Below are positions 51,408 through 59,220 of a DNA stretch of 64,000 nt, one piece after another; position 1 is the first letter of the stretch; every line of letters begins with the position of its first letter. The notes below the pieces were generated by a model. The model saw only the letters and a list, made by a program, of their open reading frames with translations. It made no database searches and was not told where the DNA came from. The DNA is from Sinomonas cyclohexanicum (GTDB taxonomy: Bacteria > Actinomycetota > Actinomycetes > Actinomycetales > Micrococcaceae), in contig NZ_AP024525.1 in the NCBI RefSeq assembly GCF_020886775.1, forward strand, positions 4,030,001 through 4,094,000, read 5' to 3'. Position numbers and translations under genes: made by a program.

Positions 51408-52704
51408 ACTCGTCGAGCCACGCGCCCACCGTGGCGCGGGCCACCGGGTTGTCCGGGTAGCGGCAGCGCAGGTGCAGCCCATCCCCGGCGGCAATGAACC
51501 AGACCATGAGGTTGTCCGTGGGCAGCACGGCGGAGACGAACTGCGGCTCGAGCGCGGGGTCGAGGCCCAGCGGCAGGCGGCGCATGTCCAGCCACGAGAT
51601 CGCGAACATCCCGGGGGGCTCCACCGCCGGGCCGATGCGCTCGAAGATCGGCGCCAGGGGATGGGCGCCCAGGCGCACGGCCTCCTCGACGGCCCCGGCG
51701 CACGAAGCCGGGTCCGTCGAGGCGATGTCGAGCACCGCGTTCGTGATGAACCAGCCGACCGCCGCGCGCCACCGCTGCTCGGTGCGGGAGTGGACCGGGA
51801 ATACCGCGCGCAGCGGCGCGCCCGCGGTGTCCTGGAACAGCTGCGCGAGCTCTGACAGGACCGCCGCCAGGAGGCGCACGCCCTCCTGACGCCCGCGGGC
51901 CTCGAGGCGGGCGAGCTCGTCCTCGCCCAGCACGTCGCGGACCTCGACCGCCGCGGGGGACGGCCGCGACAGATCGCCCAGCGGCAGCGGGAACACCGGC
52001 AGCGCGCCGCCGCCCGCGCTCAGGATCTCGCCCCAGTGCCCGATCACGCCCGCCGGCGCCGCGGGCATCTCCGCGAGGGCCCGCGTGTGGTCGGCGAACG
52101 CGGGCGGCGCCGCCGCAGGAGCCGGCGCGGCGGCCGCGCTCTCCGTGGGCGCCGCGGGTGTCACCCCCTCAAGCACCTCGTGGGCCAGGATCAGCAGCGA
52201 CCACATGTCCACGTGGGCGTGATCGCTCGCGAGGACGACGACGGGGCGCGGGTCCGGCTCGCCCGGGCCGGGCGTCACCAGGGCGAGGAGGTACGACGGC
52301 GCGGCGAACGGGCGGCACTCGGCGTCCAGCAGGGCGCGGAGCGCGTCGCGGGCGGCCGGGTGCGGCCCCACCTCGTGGCGCCGCCACGCGCCGTCGTCCA
52401 TCGTTGCCTCGTGCAGCCGGACCCGCGGGCCGTCCGGCGAGAAGACGGTGCGCAGGGTGCCATGGCGCGCGATCACGGCCCGCCACGCGTCCGCGAGCGC
52501 GGCACGGGTCGCGGCACTCGTCGCAGCCTCTGGCAGGCGGAAGGACACCGCCATCCAGGACCCCTCGCGGTCCCCGCGTCCCACGTGGCGGCCCTGGTCG
52601 TAGGAGACGGGCAGTTCGCGCGCCGGGTCGGGCACAGCGCGCACGGCGAAGCTCTCGAGGGAGCCTTCGGGCAGGGCCATGTGGGCAACCGTGGTGAGCC
52701 GCAT
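51361..52704 (-). CDS. Stand-alone condensation-domain-like acyltransferase
   Basis: A 447-residue protein related to NRPS condensation domains and Pap/WS-type acyltransferases. The catalytic HxxxD appears in LASDHAHVDMWSLLILAH; the C-terminal half contains AAVGWFITNAVLDI and DNLMVWFIAAGDGLHLRCRY. No adenylation or carrier domain is near. The middle has a low-complexity Ala/Pro stretch. ATG 52704. It might acylate or esterify a hydrophobic acceptor. Confidence 0.72.
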   Translation of the reverse strand: MRLTTVAHMALPEGSLESFAVRAVPDPARELPVSYDQGRHVGRGDREGSWMAVSFRLPEAATSAATRAALADAWRAVIARHGTLRTVFSPDGPRVRLHEATMDDGAWRRHEVGPHPAARDALRALLDAECRPFAAPSYLLALVTPGPGEPDPRPVVVLASDHAHVDMWSLLILAHEVLEGVTPAAPTESAAAAPAPAAAPPAFADHTRALAEMPAAPAGVIGHWGEILSAGGGALPVFPLPLGDLSRPSPAAVEVRDVLGEDELARLEARGRQEGVRLLAAVLSELAQLFQDTAGAPLRAVFPVHSRTEQRWRAAVGWFITNAVLDIASTDPASCAGAVEEAVRLGAHPLAPIFERIGPAVEPPGMFAISWLDMRRLPLGLDPALEPQFVSAVLPTDNLMVWFIAAGDGLHLRCRYPDNPVARATVGAWLDEFTRRLRAAARSRRGG

Positions 52705-52755
52705 GGTGCCGTAGTCTAGGGCCCACATGTTTCGGGACAGTGCGCGGGAGGGCCC

Positions 52756-53553
52756 ATGGCGTCATTCCAGACCCGCGGGGCGGTCCTCGACTACGAGATC
52801 GCCGGCTCCGACGGTCCGCTCGTCGTGCAGCTGCATGGCCTGACGTCCAGCCGGGAGCGCGACGCGCAGCTCGGCCTCAACCTTGCGCGGGCGCTGCGGG
52901 ACCACCGAGTCCTGCGCTATGACGCCCGCGGGCACGGCCACTCGACGGGGACGCTGGTCGAGGCCGACTACACCTGGCCGAGCCTCGCTGAGGACCTGCT
53001 GGCCCTGCTCGACCACGTCGCCCCCGGCGAGCAGGTGCATGGGGTGGGGCCGTCGATGGGCACCGGGACCCTCCTGCACGCGGCGCTGAGGGACCCGGGG
53101 CGCTTCGCGTCCATGACCCTCGTGACGCCCCCGACGGCGTGGAAGAGCCGGGCGGCCCAGAGCGAGACCTATCTGGCCAACGCCGCCATGGTCGAGCAGG
53201 AGGGCGTTGCCGCGTTCGTGCAGCGCGGCTCGACGGCGCCGACGCCGCCCGCGCTCGCCGACGCGCCCGAGACGGGCGTCGCCGTGCCCGAGCGACTTCT
53301 CCCGAGCGTGATGCGGGGCGCCGCGGCGACCGACCTGCCGAAGAAGAAGCAGGTCGCCATGATCGAGGTGCCGGCCCTGATCCTCGCGTGGAGCGGGGAC
53401 CGCTCGCACCCGCTGACCACCGCGCGGGCGCTGCACGACCGGATGCCGCACAGCCGCATCGTCGTGGCGCGAACGCCCTACGGGGTCATGGCGTGGCCGG
53501 GGCTGTTCGCGGAGTTCGTCACGACGGTAGGCGTCGGGGACGTGCCCTTCTGA
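52756..53553 (+). CDS. Alpha/beta hydrolase
   Basis: A 265-residue serine hydrolase: oxyanion motif VVQLHGLTSSRERD, VLRYDARGHGHSTG, nucleophile elbow VHGVGPSMGTGTLL. Related to 3-oxoadipate enol-lactonase-like hydrolases. The expected C-terminal histidine motif is replaced by PYGVMAWPGLFAEFV, without the usual GH, so catalysis may be impaired or altered. Divergent from the condensation-like gene. Confidence 0.75.
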   Translation: MASFQTRGAVLDYEIAGSDGPLVVQLHGLTSSRERDAQLGLNLARALRDHRVLRYDARGHGHSTGTLVEADYTWPSLAEDLLALLDHVAPGEQVHGVGPSMGTGTLLHAALRDPGRFASMTLVTPPTAWKSRAAQSETYLANAAMVEQEGVAAFVQRGSTAPTPPALADAPETGVAVPERLLPSVMRGAAATDLPKKKQVAMIEVPALILAWSGDRSHPLTTARALHDRMPHSRIVVARTPYGVMAWPGLFAEFVTTVGVGDVPF

Positions 53554-53562
53554 ACGCGACGC

Positions 53563-53646
53563 ACGCTGGAGGCGACGCTCCGGATCGGCCGAGCCTACGC
53601 CGAGCGCCTGGCCGCCGAGGGCTACGGTCTGGTGATCGTGGGCTAG
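53563..53646 (+). pseudogene. Remnant of a short-chain dehydrogenase N-terminus
   Basis: A 28-codon stretch reads LRIGRAYAERLAAEGYGLVI and ends VG-stop. GIGRAYAERLAAEGYDLVLV is the Rossmann opening of many SDRs; here no start and nothing downstream continue it. It begins 9 bases after the hydrolase stop. It looks like debris from deletion or rearrangement. The rest of the region up to 53793 has nothing recognisable. Confidence 0.6.
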
Positions 53647-53793
53647 GGTCTCGTGAACCGACGCGGCGGTGAGCGGCGCTTCCTCGCCCAGCGGAAGCCC
53701 GAGCGGCACAATGGCTCTGGACGACGAGGCCCAACGACGGACGGGCAGCGTCGCCGAAGCGCTACGTCACCCACCATTGCCAAGGAGCCTCCC

Positions 53794-54441
53794 ATGGCCG
53801 TTCGCGCCGACCTCAACATCTCCCTCGACGGCTACGCCTCGACCACCGACCAGACGCCGGAGAACCCGATGGGCGAGGACTGGCCGCGCCTCGTCGCGGC
53901 CTACACGGGCACTAGGACGTTCCGCGAGAGGGTGCTCGGTGACCGCTCGGGTGAGGGGACCACCGGCGTCGACGACCGCTACGGCGCGGAGTACTTCGAG
54001 GGCATCGGCGCCGAGATCATGGGCGCGGGCATGTTCGGCTTGCACACCTTTCCCGACGATCCGGACTGGCGCGGGTGGTGGGGCGACGAGCCGCCGTTCC
54101 ACGCCCCGGTCTTCGTCCTCACCCACAATGCCGACCGCGCGCCCATCGAGTTCGACAACGGCACGGTGTTCCACTTCCTCTCGACCACCCCCGAGGAGGC
54201 CCTCGCCAAGGCGATCGACGCCGCGGGCGGAGCCGACGTGCGGATCGGCGGCGGCGTGGACACCGTGCGCGCGTTCCTGCGGGCCGGGCTCGTGGACCGG
54301 CTGCACGTGGCCATCTCACCGATCCTGCTAGGCCGCGGGCAGAACCTGTGGCAGGACCTGCGCGGGCTCGAGGCCGGCTACACGGTCAGCAGCGAGGTGG
54401 CCGAGAGCGGCGTCGTTCACATGACCTTCGCACGGGACTGA
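53794..54441 (+). CDS. Dihydrofolate-reductase-like (RibD C-terminal domain) protein
   Basis: A 215-residue RibD_C/DHFR-fold protein: ADLNISLDGYASTTDQ at the start, ADVRIGGGVDTVRAFLRAGL and DRLHVAISPILLGRGQNLW at the end. The ATG at 53794 follows CAAGGAG. Members of this group are NAD(P)H-dependent reductases of unknown physiological substrate; it is not a folate enzyme by default. It stands alone. Confidence 0.85.
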   Translation: MAVRADLNISLDGYASTTDQTPENPMGEDWPRLVAAYTGTRTFRERVLGDRSGEGTTGVDDRYGAEYFEGIGAEIMGAGMFGLHTFPDDPDWRGWWGDEPPFHAPVFVLTHNADRAPIEFDNGTVFHFLSTTPEEALAKAIDAAGGADVRIGGGVDTVRAFLRAGLVDRLHVAISPILLGRGQNLWQDLRGLEAGYTVSSEVAESGVVHMTFARD

Positions 54442-54482
54442 CACCGAGACGGATCCCGGGACGCGAGCCTCATGCCGACCTC

Positions 54483-54773
54483 TCAGCCTCTCAGTTCGGC
54501 GGGCCTCCTGGCGTAGCGGGTCTTAAGGAAGGCGGCCATGTCTTCGAGAGTGGTGAGGGCACCAGGCAGGAGATGCACCTGGGCGAGGAAGCCATGCATC
54601 TGGCCCTCGATGAGGCGTGTAGACACGGGGACTCCTGCACCAGCCGAGCGGTCAGCGTAAGCCTGCCCTTCGTCTCGCAAGATGTCGTCTTCGGCCAAGA
54701 TCACCATGGCAGGTGGGGCCTCGGCCGCACGCATCGCGTCGAGCATCTTCTGGCTGGCGGCGTCAACTGGCAC
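54483..54773 (-). pseudogene. C-terminal fragment of an HSL-type esterase
   Basis: 96 codons matching the last third of alpha/beta-hydrolase-3 esterases. The acid residue (ILAEDDILRDEG) and the histidine (GQMHGFLAQVHLLPGA) are present, but the HGGG and GDSAGG parts are gone. It ends 22 bases downstream of the Baeyer-Villiger monooxygenase frame. Esterases often hydrolyse the product of such monooxygenases, so this is probably the remains of the partner enzyme. Confidence 0.72.
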
Positions 54774-54794
54774 GATTTCTCCCGTCCCCTTCGG

Positions 54795-56780
54795 TCAGTG
54801 GTGCACTGTGAAATCGCGGTCGAAGTCGACCTCATGGGTGAGCTGCCAGTACTCGATGTGGCTGAACGGCCAGATCTGGGATACCCGGCCGCGGCGGTTC
54901 TTGTACCAGCTGCGCACCTGCGGTTGCCCCCAGGCGCGGGTGGCGTTCGCGGCGTCGACCTTCGCGACGATGTCGTCGAGCGCGGGTCGCGTCACGGAGA
55001 AGCCCTTCACGCCCCGCAGCAGGATCTGATGGATGGCCTCGACCGCGAATTCGACTGCGCACTCCATCATGAAGTGCTGGCTGCCGTGCACCACATAGTT
55101 CGTGTTCGGGCCCATGATCATGAAGAGGTTCGGGTAGCCCGGCACTGAGATGCCGGCCCACGCGCGGGCGTCGCCGTCCCAGTGCTCCTTGAGGGTCTCG
55201 CCCGTCGCGCCGCGGACCTCGATCGGGTCGAGGAAGTCGGAGGCTTGGAATCCGGTTGCGTAGATGACCGCGTCGAACTCGTGGACCTCCCCGTCGGCGG
55301 TTGCGATTCCGTTCTCGGTGAAGTGGTCGATGCCGCTCGTGACAATGCGCGTGTGCGGTTGCTGCAGGGCTTCGGCCCACACACCGTTGTCGCGCAGCAT
55401 CCGCTTGCCGCCTGGCGGGTAGTTCGGCACCACGGTGGCGACGATCTCGGGATGGTCCTTCCACTGGCGGCTGATGATATCGGTGAGGATCTGGCGGACC
55501 TTGAGGTTGACGGGAGAGACCGAATCCTCGCGCTCCCAGCCGGGGGCGGCGATCACGGTGTGCGCCCGTCCGGTGGCAGATTGGAAGAAGCCGGAGAGAC
55601 GGAACCACTGCCCGTAGTAGGGGACGTGCTCGCACAGCCAGCTCAGTGCCGAGGAGGTGCGGTCGTGGTAGTTCGGCGCCGGGATCATCCACGGCCCTGA
55701 TCGCTGGAACACGGTCAGCTGCGCGACGCTGTCCACGATCGCCGGGACGATCTGGTAGGCGCTCGCGCCGGTGCCGATGACGGCGACCCGCTTGCCGGCC
55801 AGATCCACCCCGTGGTCCCACCGCGCCGAGTGCATCTGCGTGCCATGGAAGTCACCGCGCCCCGGATAGTCGGGAATGTTCGGCCGCTCGAGCTGACCGA
55901 CGGCCGAGATGACCGCATTGAAGTAGTGGACCACCTCGGTGCCGCTGCTCGAGCGGGTTCTGACCTCCCAGTCGCCGCGCTGCTCGTCCCACGTGAGAGC
56001 GGTGACCTCGGTGTCGAAGACAACGTGCTCGCGCAGGCCAGCACGGTCCACGATCTCGAGCGCGTACTCTTCGATCTCCTCTCCGCGGGCGTAGGCGCTC
56101 GGCCAGTCGGTGCGCTGGGCGAAGGAGTAGCTGTAGGCGAAGGTGGGGGTGTCGAGGCGGACCCCGGGATACGTGTTGGCCCACCATACGCCGCCGACTT
56201 CGGAGTTCTTCTCGAAGGCAGTAAACGGCACGCCTGCCTGGCTCAGACGGTACATGGCGGCGATGCCGGACATGCCCGTGCCGATCACCGCCACCCTGAA
56301 GTCCCGGCCCTGGGCGACCCCTTCGAACGTCCAGTCGGGGGCGCCGAGCTTCTTGGGCGCGAGGTCGAGCTCGTGGGTCAGCAGCTCGGTGTCCGCATCG
56401 CTGGCTCCGTTGGTGAGGAAATCAAGGAGGACGCGCGTCTGAGTCGCGTCGAGGCGGCGCGGCTTGTTCAGGCGATCATCGCGGACCCGCTTGAGGGCGC
56501 TGAGTGCCAGTTCGCGCGCCTCGGCCTGCGCTTCGACAGTCAGTCCGCCCTGCGGCGCCGGAACGACGTCCGCAGGCGGGAACGGCGGCCGAAGCGCCGG
56601 CCGCAGGATCTCGAAGTCACCTGTGACGGCGGCGAGCGCGACGAGCAACGACGGCAGATCAGCCGCCTTGACGGTGCGCTGCAGGAACGCATCGTCCTCG
56701 GTGATCGCCTGGTACTCGTCGCGCCAGTACACGTCGTCGACGGCGTCGGTAAGCGTGGCGATTGCCTCGGGGATCGTCAT
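54795..56780 (-). CDS. Baeyer-Villiger monooxygenase (4-hydroxyacetophenone monooxygenase-like)
   Basis: A 661-residue flavin monooxygenase inserting oxygen next to a ketone. Two Rossmann motifs, VAVIGTGMSGIAAMYRLSQA and VAVIGTGASAYQIVPAI, flank the BVMO fingerprint FHGTQMHSARW (FxGxxxHxxxW). An N-terminal extension of about 130 residues before the first FAD motif is typical of the HAPMO group, which converts aryl methyl ketones to aryl acetates. ATG 56780 after GAGGAGGG. Divergent from an IclR regulator with a 17-bp palindrome between. Confidence 0.9.
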   Translation of the reverse strand: MTIPEAIATLTDAVDDVYWRDEYQAITEDDAFLQRTVKAADLPSLLVALAAVTGDFEILRPALRPPFPPADVVPAPQGGLTVEAQAEARELALSALKRVRDDRLNKPRRLDATQTRVLLDFLTNGASDADTELLTHELDLAPKKLGAPDWTFEGVAQGRDFRVAVIGTGMSGIAAMYRLSQAGVPFTAFEKNSEVGGVWWANTYPGVRLDTPTFAYSYSFAQRTDWPSAYARGEEIEEYALEIVDRAGLREHVVFDTEVTALTWDEQRGDWEVRTRSSSGTEVVHYFNAVISAVGQLERPNIPDYPGRGDFHGTQMHSARWDHGVDLAGKRVAVIGTGASAYQIVPAIVDSVAQLTVFQRSGPWMIPAPNYHDRTSSALSWLCEHVPYYGQWFRLSGFFQSATGRAHTVIAAPGWEREDSVSPVNLKVRQILTDIISRQWKDHPEIVATVVPNYPPGGKRMLRDNGVWAEALQQPHTRIVTSGIDHFTENGIATADGEVHEFDAVIYATGFQASDFLDPIEVRGATGETLKEHWDGDARAWAGISVPGYPNLFMIMGPNTNYVVHGSQHFMMECAVEFAVEAIHQILLRGVKGFSVTRPALDDIVAKVDAANATRAWGQPQVRSWYKNRRGRVSQIWPFSHIEYWQLTHEVDFDRDFTVHH

Positions 56781-56804
56781 TGAACCCTCCTCATCAGCAC
56801 TACT

Positions 56805-56821
56805 TGTGCAGATAGTGCACA
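56805..56821. promoter_or_regulatory. Candidate IclR operator of the BVMO gene
   Basis: TGTGCA-GATAG-TGCACA, a perfect 6-5-6 inverted repeat 25-41 bases upstream of the BVMO start, in the divergent region with the IclR gene. Same 17-bp layout as sites at 17511 and 31879. Confidence 0.6.
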
Positions 56822-56902
56822 TATCCGGTATATTCTGCGTAAATAATGGTTAGCATGTCTGCTGTTGTCAAGTGACACGAGGAGCGCGGATACGCTGTGA
56901 GG

Positions 56903-57583
56903 ATGCCCGAGAACTCGCGCTCAGCCCCGCAGGGGTCGCAGACGCTGGCCCGCGGAATTCAGGCGCTCAAGACCGTGGCAATGTCGCGCTCCGGGCTTTC
57001 GATCCAGGAAGTGGCGGCTGGATTGGGCATCCACCGCAGCGTCGCCTCGCGGTTGCTTCAGACCCTTTCAGAGGGCGGCCTCATCACGCGCGGAGGCGAT
57101 GGGCGGTATCGGGCTGGCGCAGGCCTGATCCCGTTGGCGCGCAACGGTGTGGCAGTCTTCCGTGAGGAAGCGCTGCCCGAGGTCAGGCGCCTGTGCGACA
57201 GGCTGGGCGTGACGGTCGCCCTATTCGTGGAGCAGGCCGGGGCAGCCTACGCACTCCTGGTGGAGGCCCCGCGTTCGGCGGGTTTCCATCTCTCGCTCAG
57301 CGAGGGTGCAAGCTACCCTTTCGACCATGGCGCCGCCACGTGGGCGCTGCGTTCCCTCCACCCTGCCCGCCCAGACGACCCCGCCGTCCTGACCGAGGCG
57401 CGCTCGCGAGGCTGGGTGCGCACTGCCGGTGAGGTTGAACCGGGCGCGTATGCGTTGGCAGTCCCGATCGGTTCAGATGGACTGCGTCCGAACGCCTGTC
57501 TGGCCGTCATCACGCTGCGCGAGGAGCTACTCGACGGCGCACTCGAGCCGCTGCTCGAATCTGCGCGGAGGATTGGCGCATGA
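56903..57583 (+). CDS. IclR-family regulator
   Basis: A 226-residue IclR-type protein with winged helix LSIQEVAAGLGIHRSVASRL and a shortened effector domain (VTVALFVEQAGAAYALLVEA, FDHGAATWALRS). Start ATG 56903 or GTG 56897. Divergent from the BVMO gene and convergent with the SDR gene 16 bases on. It probably controls the BVMO promoter. Confidence 0.82.
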   Translation: MPENSRSAPQGSQTLARGIQALKTVAMSRSGLSIQEVAAGLGIHRSVASRLLQTLSEGGLITRGGDGRYRAGAGLIPLARNGVAVFREEALPEVRRLCDRLGVTVALFVEQAGAAYALLVEAPRSAGFHLSLSEGASYPFDHGAATWALRSLHPARPDDPAVLTEARSRGWVRTAGEVEPGAYALAVPIGSDGLRPNACLAVITLREELLDGALEPLLESARRIGA

Positions 57584-57599
57584 CCTTGCGGTGGACCGG

Positions 57600-58313
57600 T
57601 CAGACCGCCCGGGAGCTGCCACCGTCGACGCGGATGTTCTGGCCGGTGATGTAGCTCGACTCATCGCTGGCGAGGAAGCGGACGACGCGGGCGACCTCGG
57701 CCGTACTGGCAGCACGGCGCAGAGGGATGCGAGAGGTCCACTCGGCGGGCACGGTGCTTGGGTCCGGTTTGGTGAAGCCGGGCAGGACGTTGTTCATGCG
57801 GACGCCCTGCGGGCCGTACTCGTCCGCGTAGAGCTTGGCGAACGAGGCAAGGCCAGCGCGGATGGTTGCCGAGACCGGGTAGGCGGGGTTCGGTTCGAAG
57901 GGCGAGCTCGTCGAGATGTTGACGATCGACCCGCCCCCGCCCTCCAGCATGTGGGGGGTGACAATGCGTGCCATGCGGACCACGTTGAGCAGGCAGAGCT
58001 CTAGGCCGTCGAGCCAGTCTTGATCGCTCAGCTCGAGCACTTTGCCCTTGGCCGGGTGGCCTGTGCAGTTGACGACCGCGTCGACGCGGCCGTAAGTCGA
58101 GACCGCCAGGTCGACAACCTCGCGGAGGTCGTCGACCGAACGGTTCGAACCGTCGATGCCGACGCCCCCGAGGTCCCGCGCGAGGGCCGCAGCCCGGCCC
58201 GAGGGCGACAGCGCCGCGATGCGGTAGCCGGAAGAGGCCAGCTCGGCGATGCTCGCCGCGCCGATGCCGGATCCGCCCCCGACGACGATCGCGACCTTCT
58301 CGGCCTCGGCCAT
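57600..58313 (-). CDS. SDR-family protein lacking the catalytic lysine
   Basis: A 237-residue SDR. NAD(P) motif VVGGGSGIGAASIAEL and the C-terminal SSYITGQNIRVDGG are standard. The catalytic region reads VNISTSSPFEPNPAYPVSAT: Ser and Tyr are there but the lysine of YxxxK is replaced by Ala. Either this is a divergent SDR subgroup or activity is changed. The ATG overlaps the stop of the upstream TetR gene by one base, so the pair is cotranscribed. Confidence 0.83.
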   Translation of the reverse strand: MAEAEKVAIVVGGGSGIGAASIAELASSGYRIAALSPSGRAAALARDLGGVGIDGSNRSVDDLREVVDLAVSTYGRVDAVVNCTGHPAKGKVLELSDQDWLDGLELCLLNVVRMARIVTPHMLEGGGGSIVNISTSSPFEPNPAYPVSATIRAGLASFAKLYADEYGPQGVRMNNVLPGFTKPDPSTVPAEWTSRIPLRRAASTAEVARVVRFLASDESSYITGQNIRVDGGSSRAV

Positions 58314-58966
58314 CAGGATTCCCCCTCCTTCGACTTCGCCTCGGCGCCGCGCTTCGCATAGTGTTCGGTCAGCAGGTCGACCGCCAGGGTCGACAGCTCA
58401 GCGAGCTCCTGGAAGTCGACGTCATCGCCAGCCGAGGCCGATACGTAGAACCCCTCGGTCAGCGCGCGGCCGAAGGCCACGATCTTCCGCGCGAAATCCG
58501 GGTCCGCCCCGAGGGCCTCCGCTGGGAACTGTCCGCCCACCTGCCCTAGGGCGGTCTCGAACATGTCCGCGCGGATCTGAAGGTACTTCTGGCGCGCTTC
58601 GTTGTCCTCCAGACGCTTCTCGAGCGCGAAGACCAGGCCGATGACCCAGAACGCGTGCTTCGCGTTGGCGGGGTTCGAGCGAGGGGCAGCCGCGCCCGCG
58701 ATCGAGCTGCCCAGCAACTCGCGCTGGCTCCGCCCCCCGACCGAATCGCGCCAGAGCCCGAAGCAGTAGTCCAACAGCGCGACGAACAGCTTCTCCTTGT
58801 TCTCGAAGTGCCAGTACACCGAGCCGATAGGGAGCCCCGAGACGCGCGCAACCTCGGACATGGTGGTCCCCTCGTAGCCTGCCTCAACGGCGAGGCCCAG
58901 GACGGCGTCAAGGATTGCCTTCTCGTTCTCGGGCGTCGTGTAGTGCACACTCCTGCGCTTGGCCAT
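58313..58966 (-). CDS. TetR-family regulator of the catabolic island
   Basis: A 217-residue TetR protein with HTH TTMSEVARVSGLPIGSVYWH. ATG 58966. It is divergent from the MFS gene with 254 bases between; that region and the promoter before the mhpB-like gene share the rare TTCTAGAA motif, so this regulator probably represses both. The next gene on its own strand is the SDR, overlapping by one base. Confidence 0.86.
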   Translation of the reverse strand: MAKRRSVHYTTPENEKAILDAVLGLAVEAGYEGTTMSEVARVSGLPIGSVYWHFENKEKLFVALLDYCFGLWRDSVGGRSQRELLGSSIAGAAAPRSNPANAKHAFWVIGLVFALEKRLEDNEARQKYLQIRADMFETALGQVGGQFPAEALGADPDFARKIVAFGRALTEGFYVSASAGDDVDFQELAELSTLAVDLLTEHYAKRGAEAKSKEGES

Positions 58967-59056
58967 GCTCACCAACTTCCCGGATCGTCACCGACCCTCA
59001 AACCCTTGACGCCTGTGTGACCCACGATATACCGTCGCATCAATCCAGAACCTGCA

Positions 59057-59064
59057 TTCTAGAA
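59057..59064. promoter_or_regulatory. TTCTAGAA operator in the tetR-MFS region
   Basis: TTCTAGAA inside ATTCTAGAAT, a perfect palindrome, 91-98 bases upstream of the tetR start and about 160 bases before the MFS start. The same octamer recurs twice (plus a one-mismatch copy) before the mhpB-like gene. Confidence 0.6.
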
Positions 59065-59220
59065 TTCGCTGAGCCGAAGTAGCCCCTGCACTCTGGAGAA
59101 CGACTCCACCTACAAGACCCCGACCGTTCCGGCCGTGCCTGCGCAGCGTTGCGCCATCGGCCTGAGCACGCGCTACGAAACCCGAACAGACGATGACGGG
59201 TCTCGCGCAGAGAGGCACTC

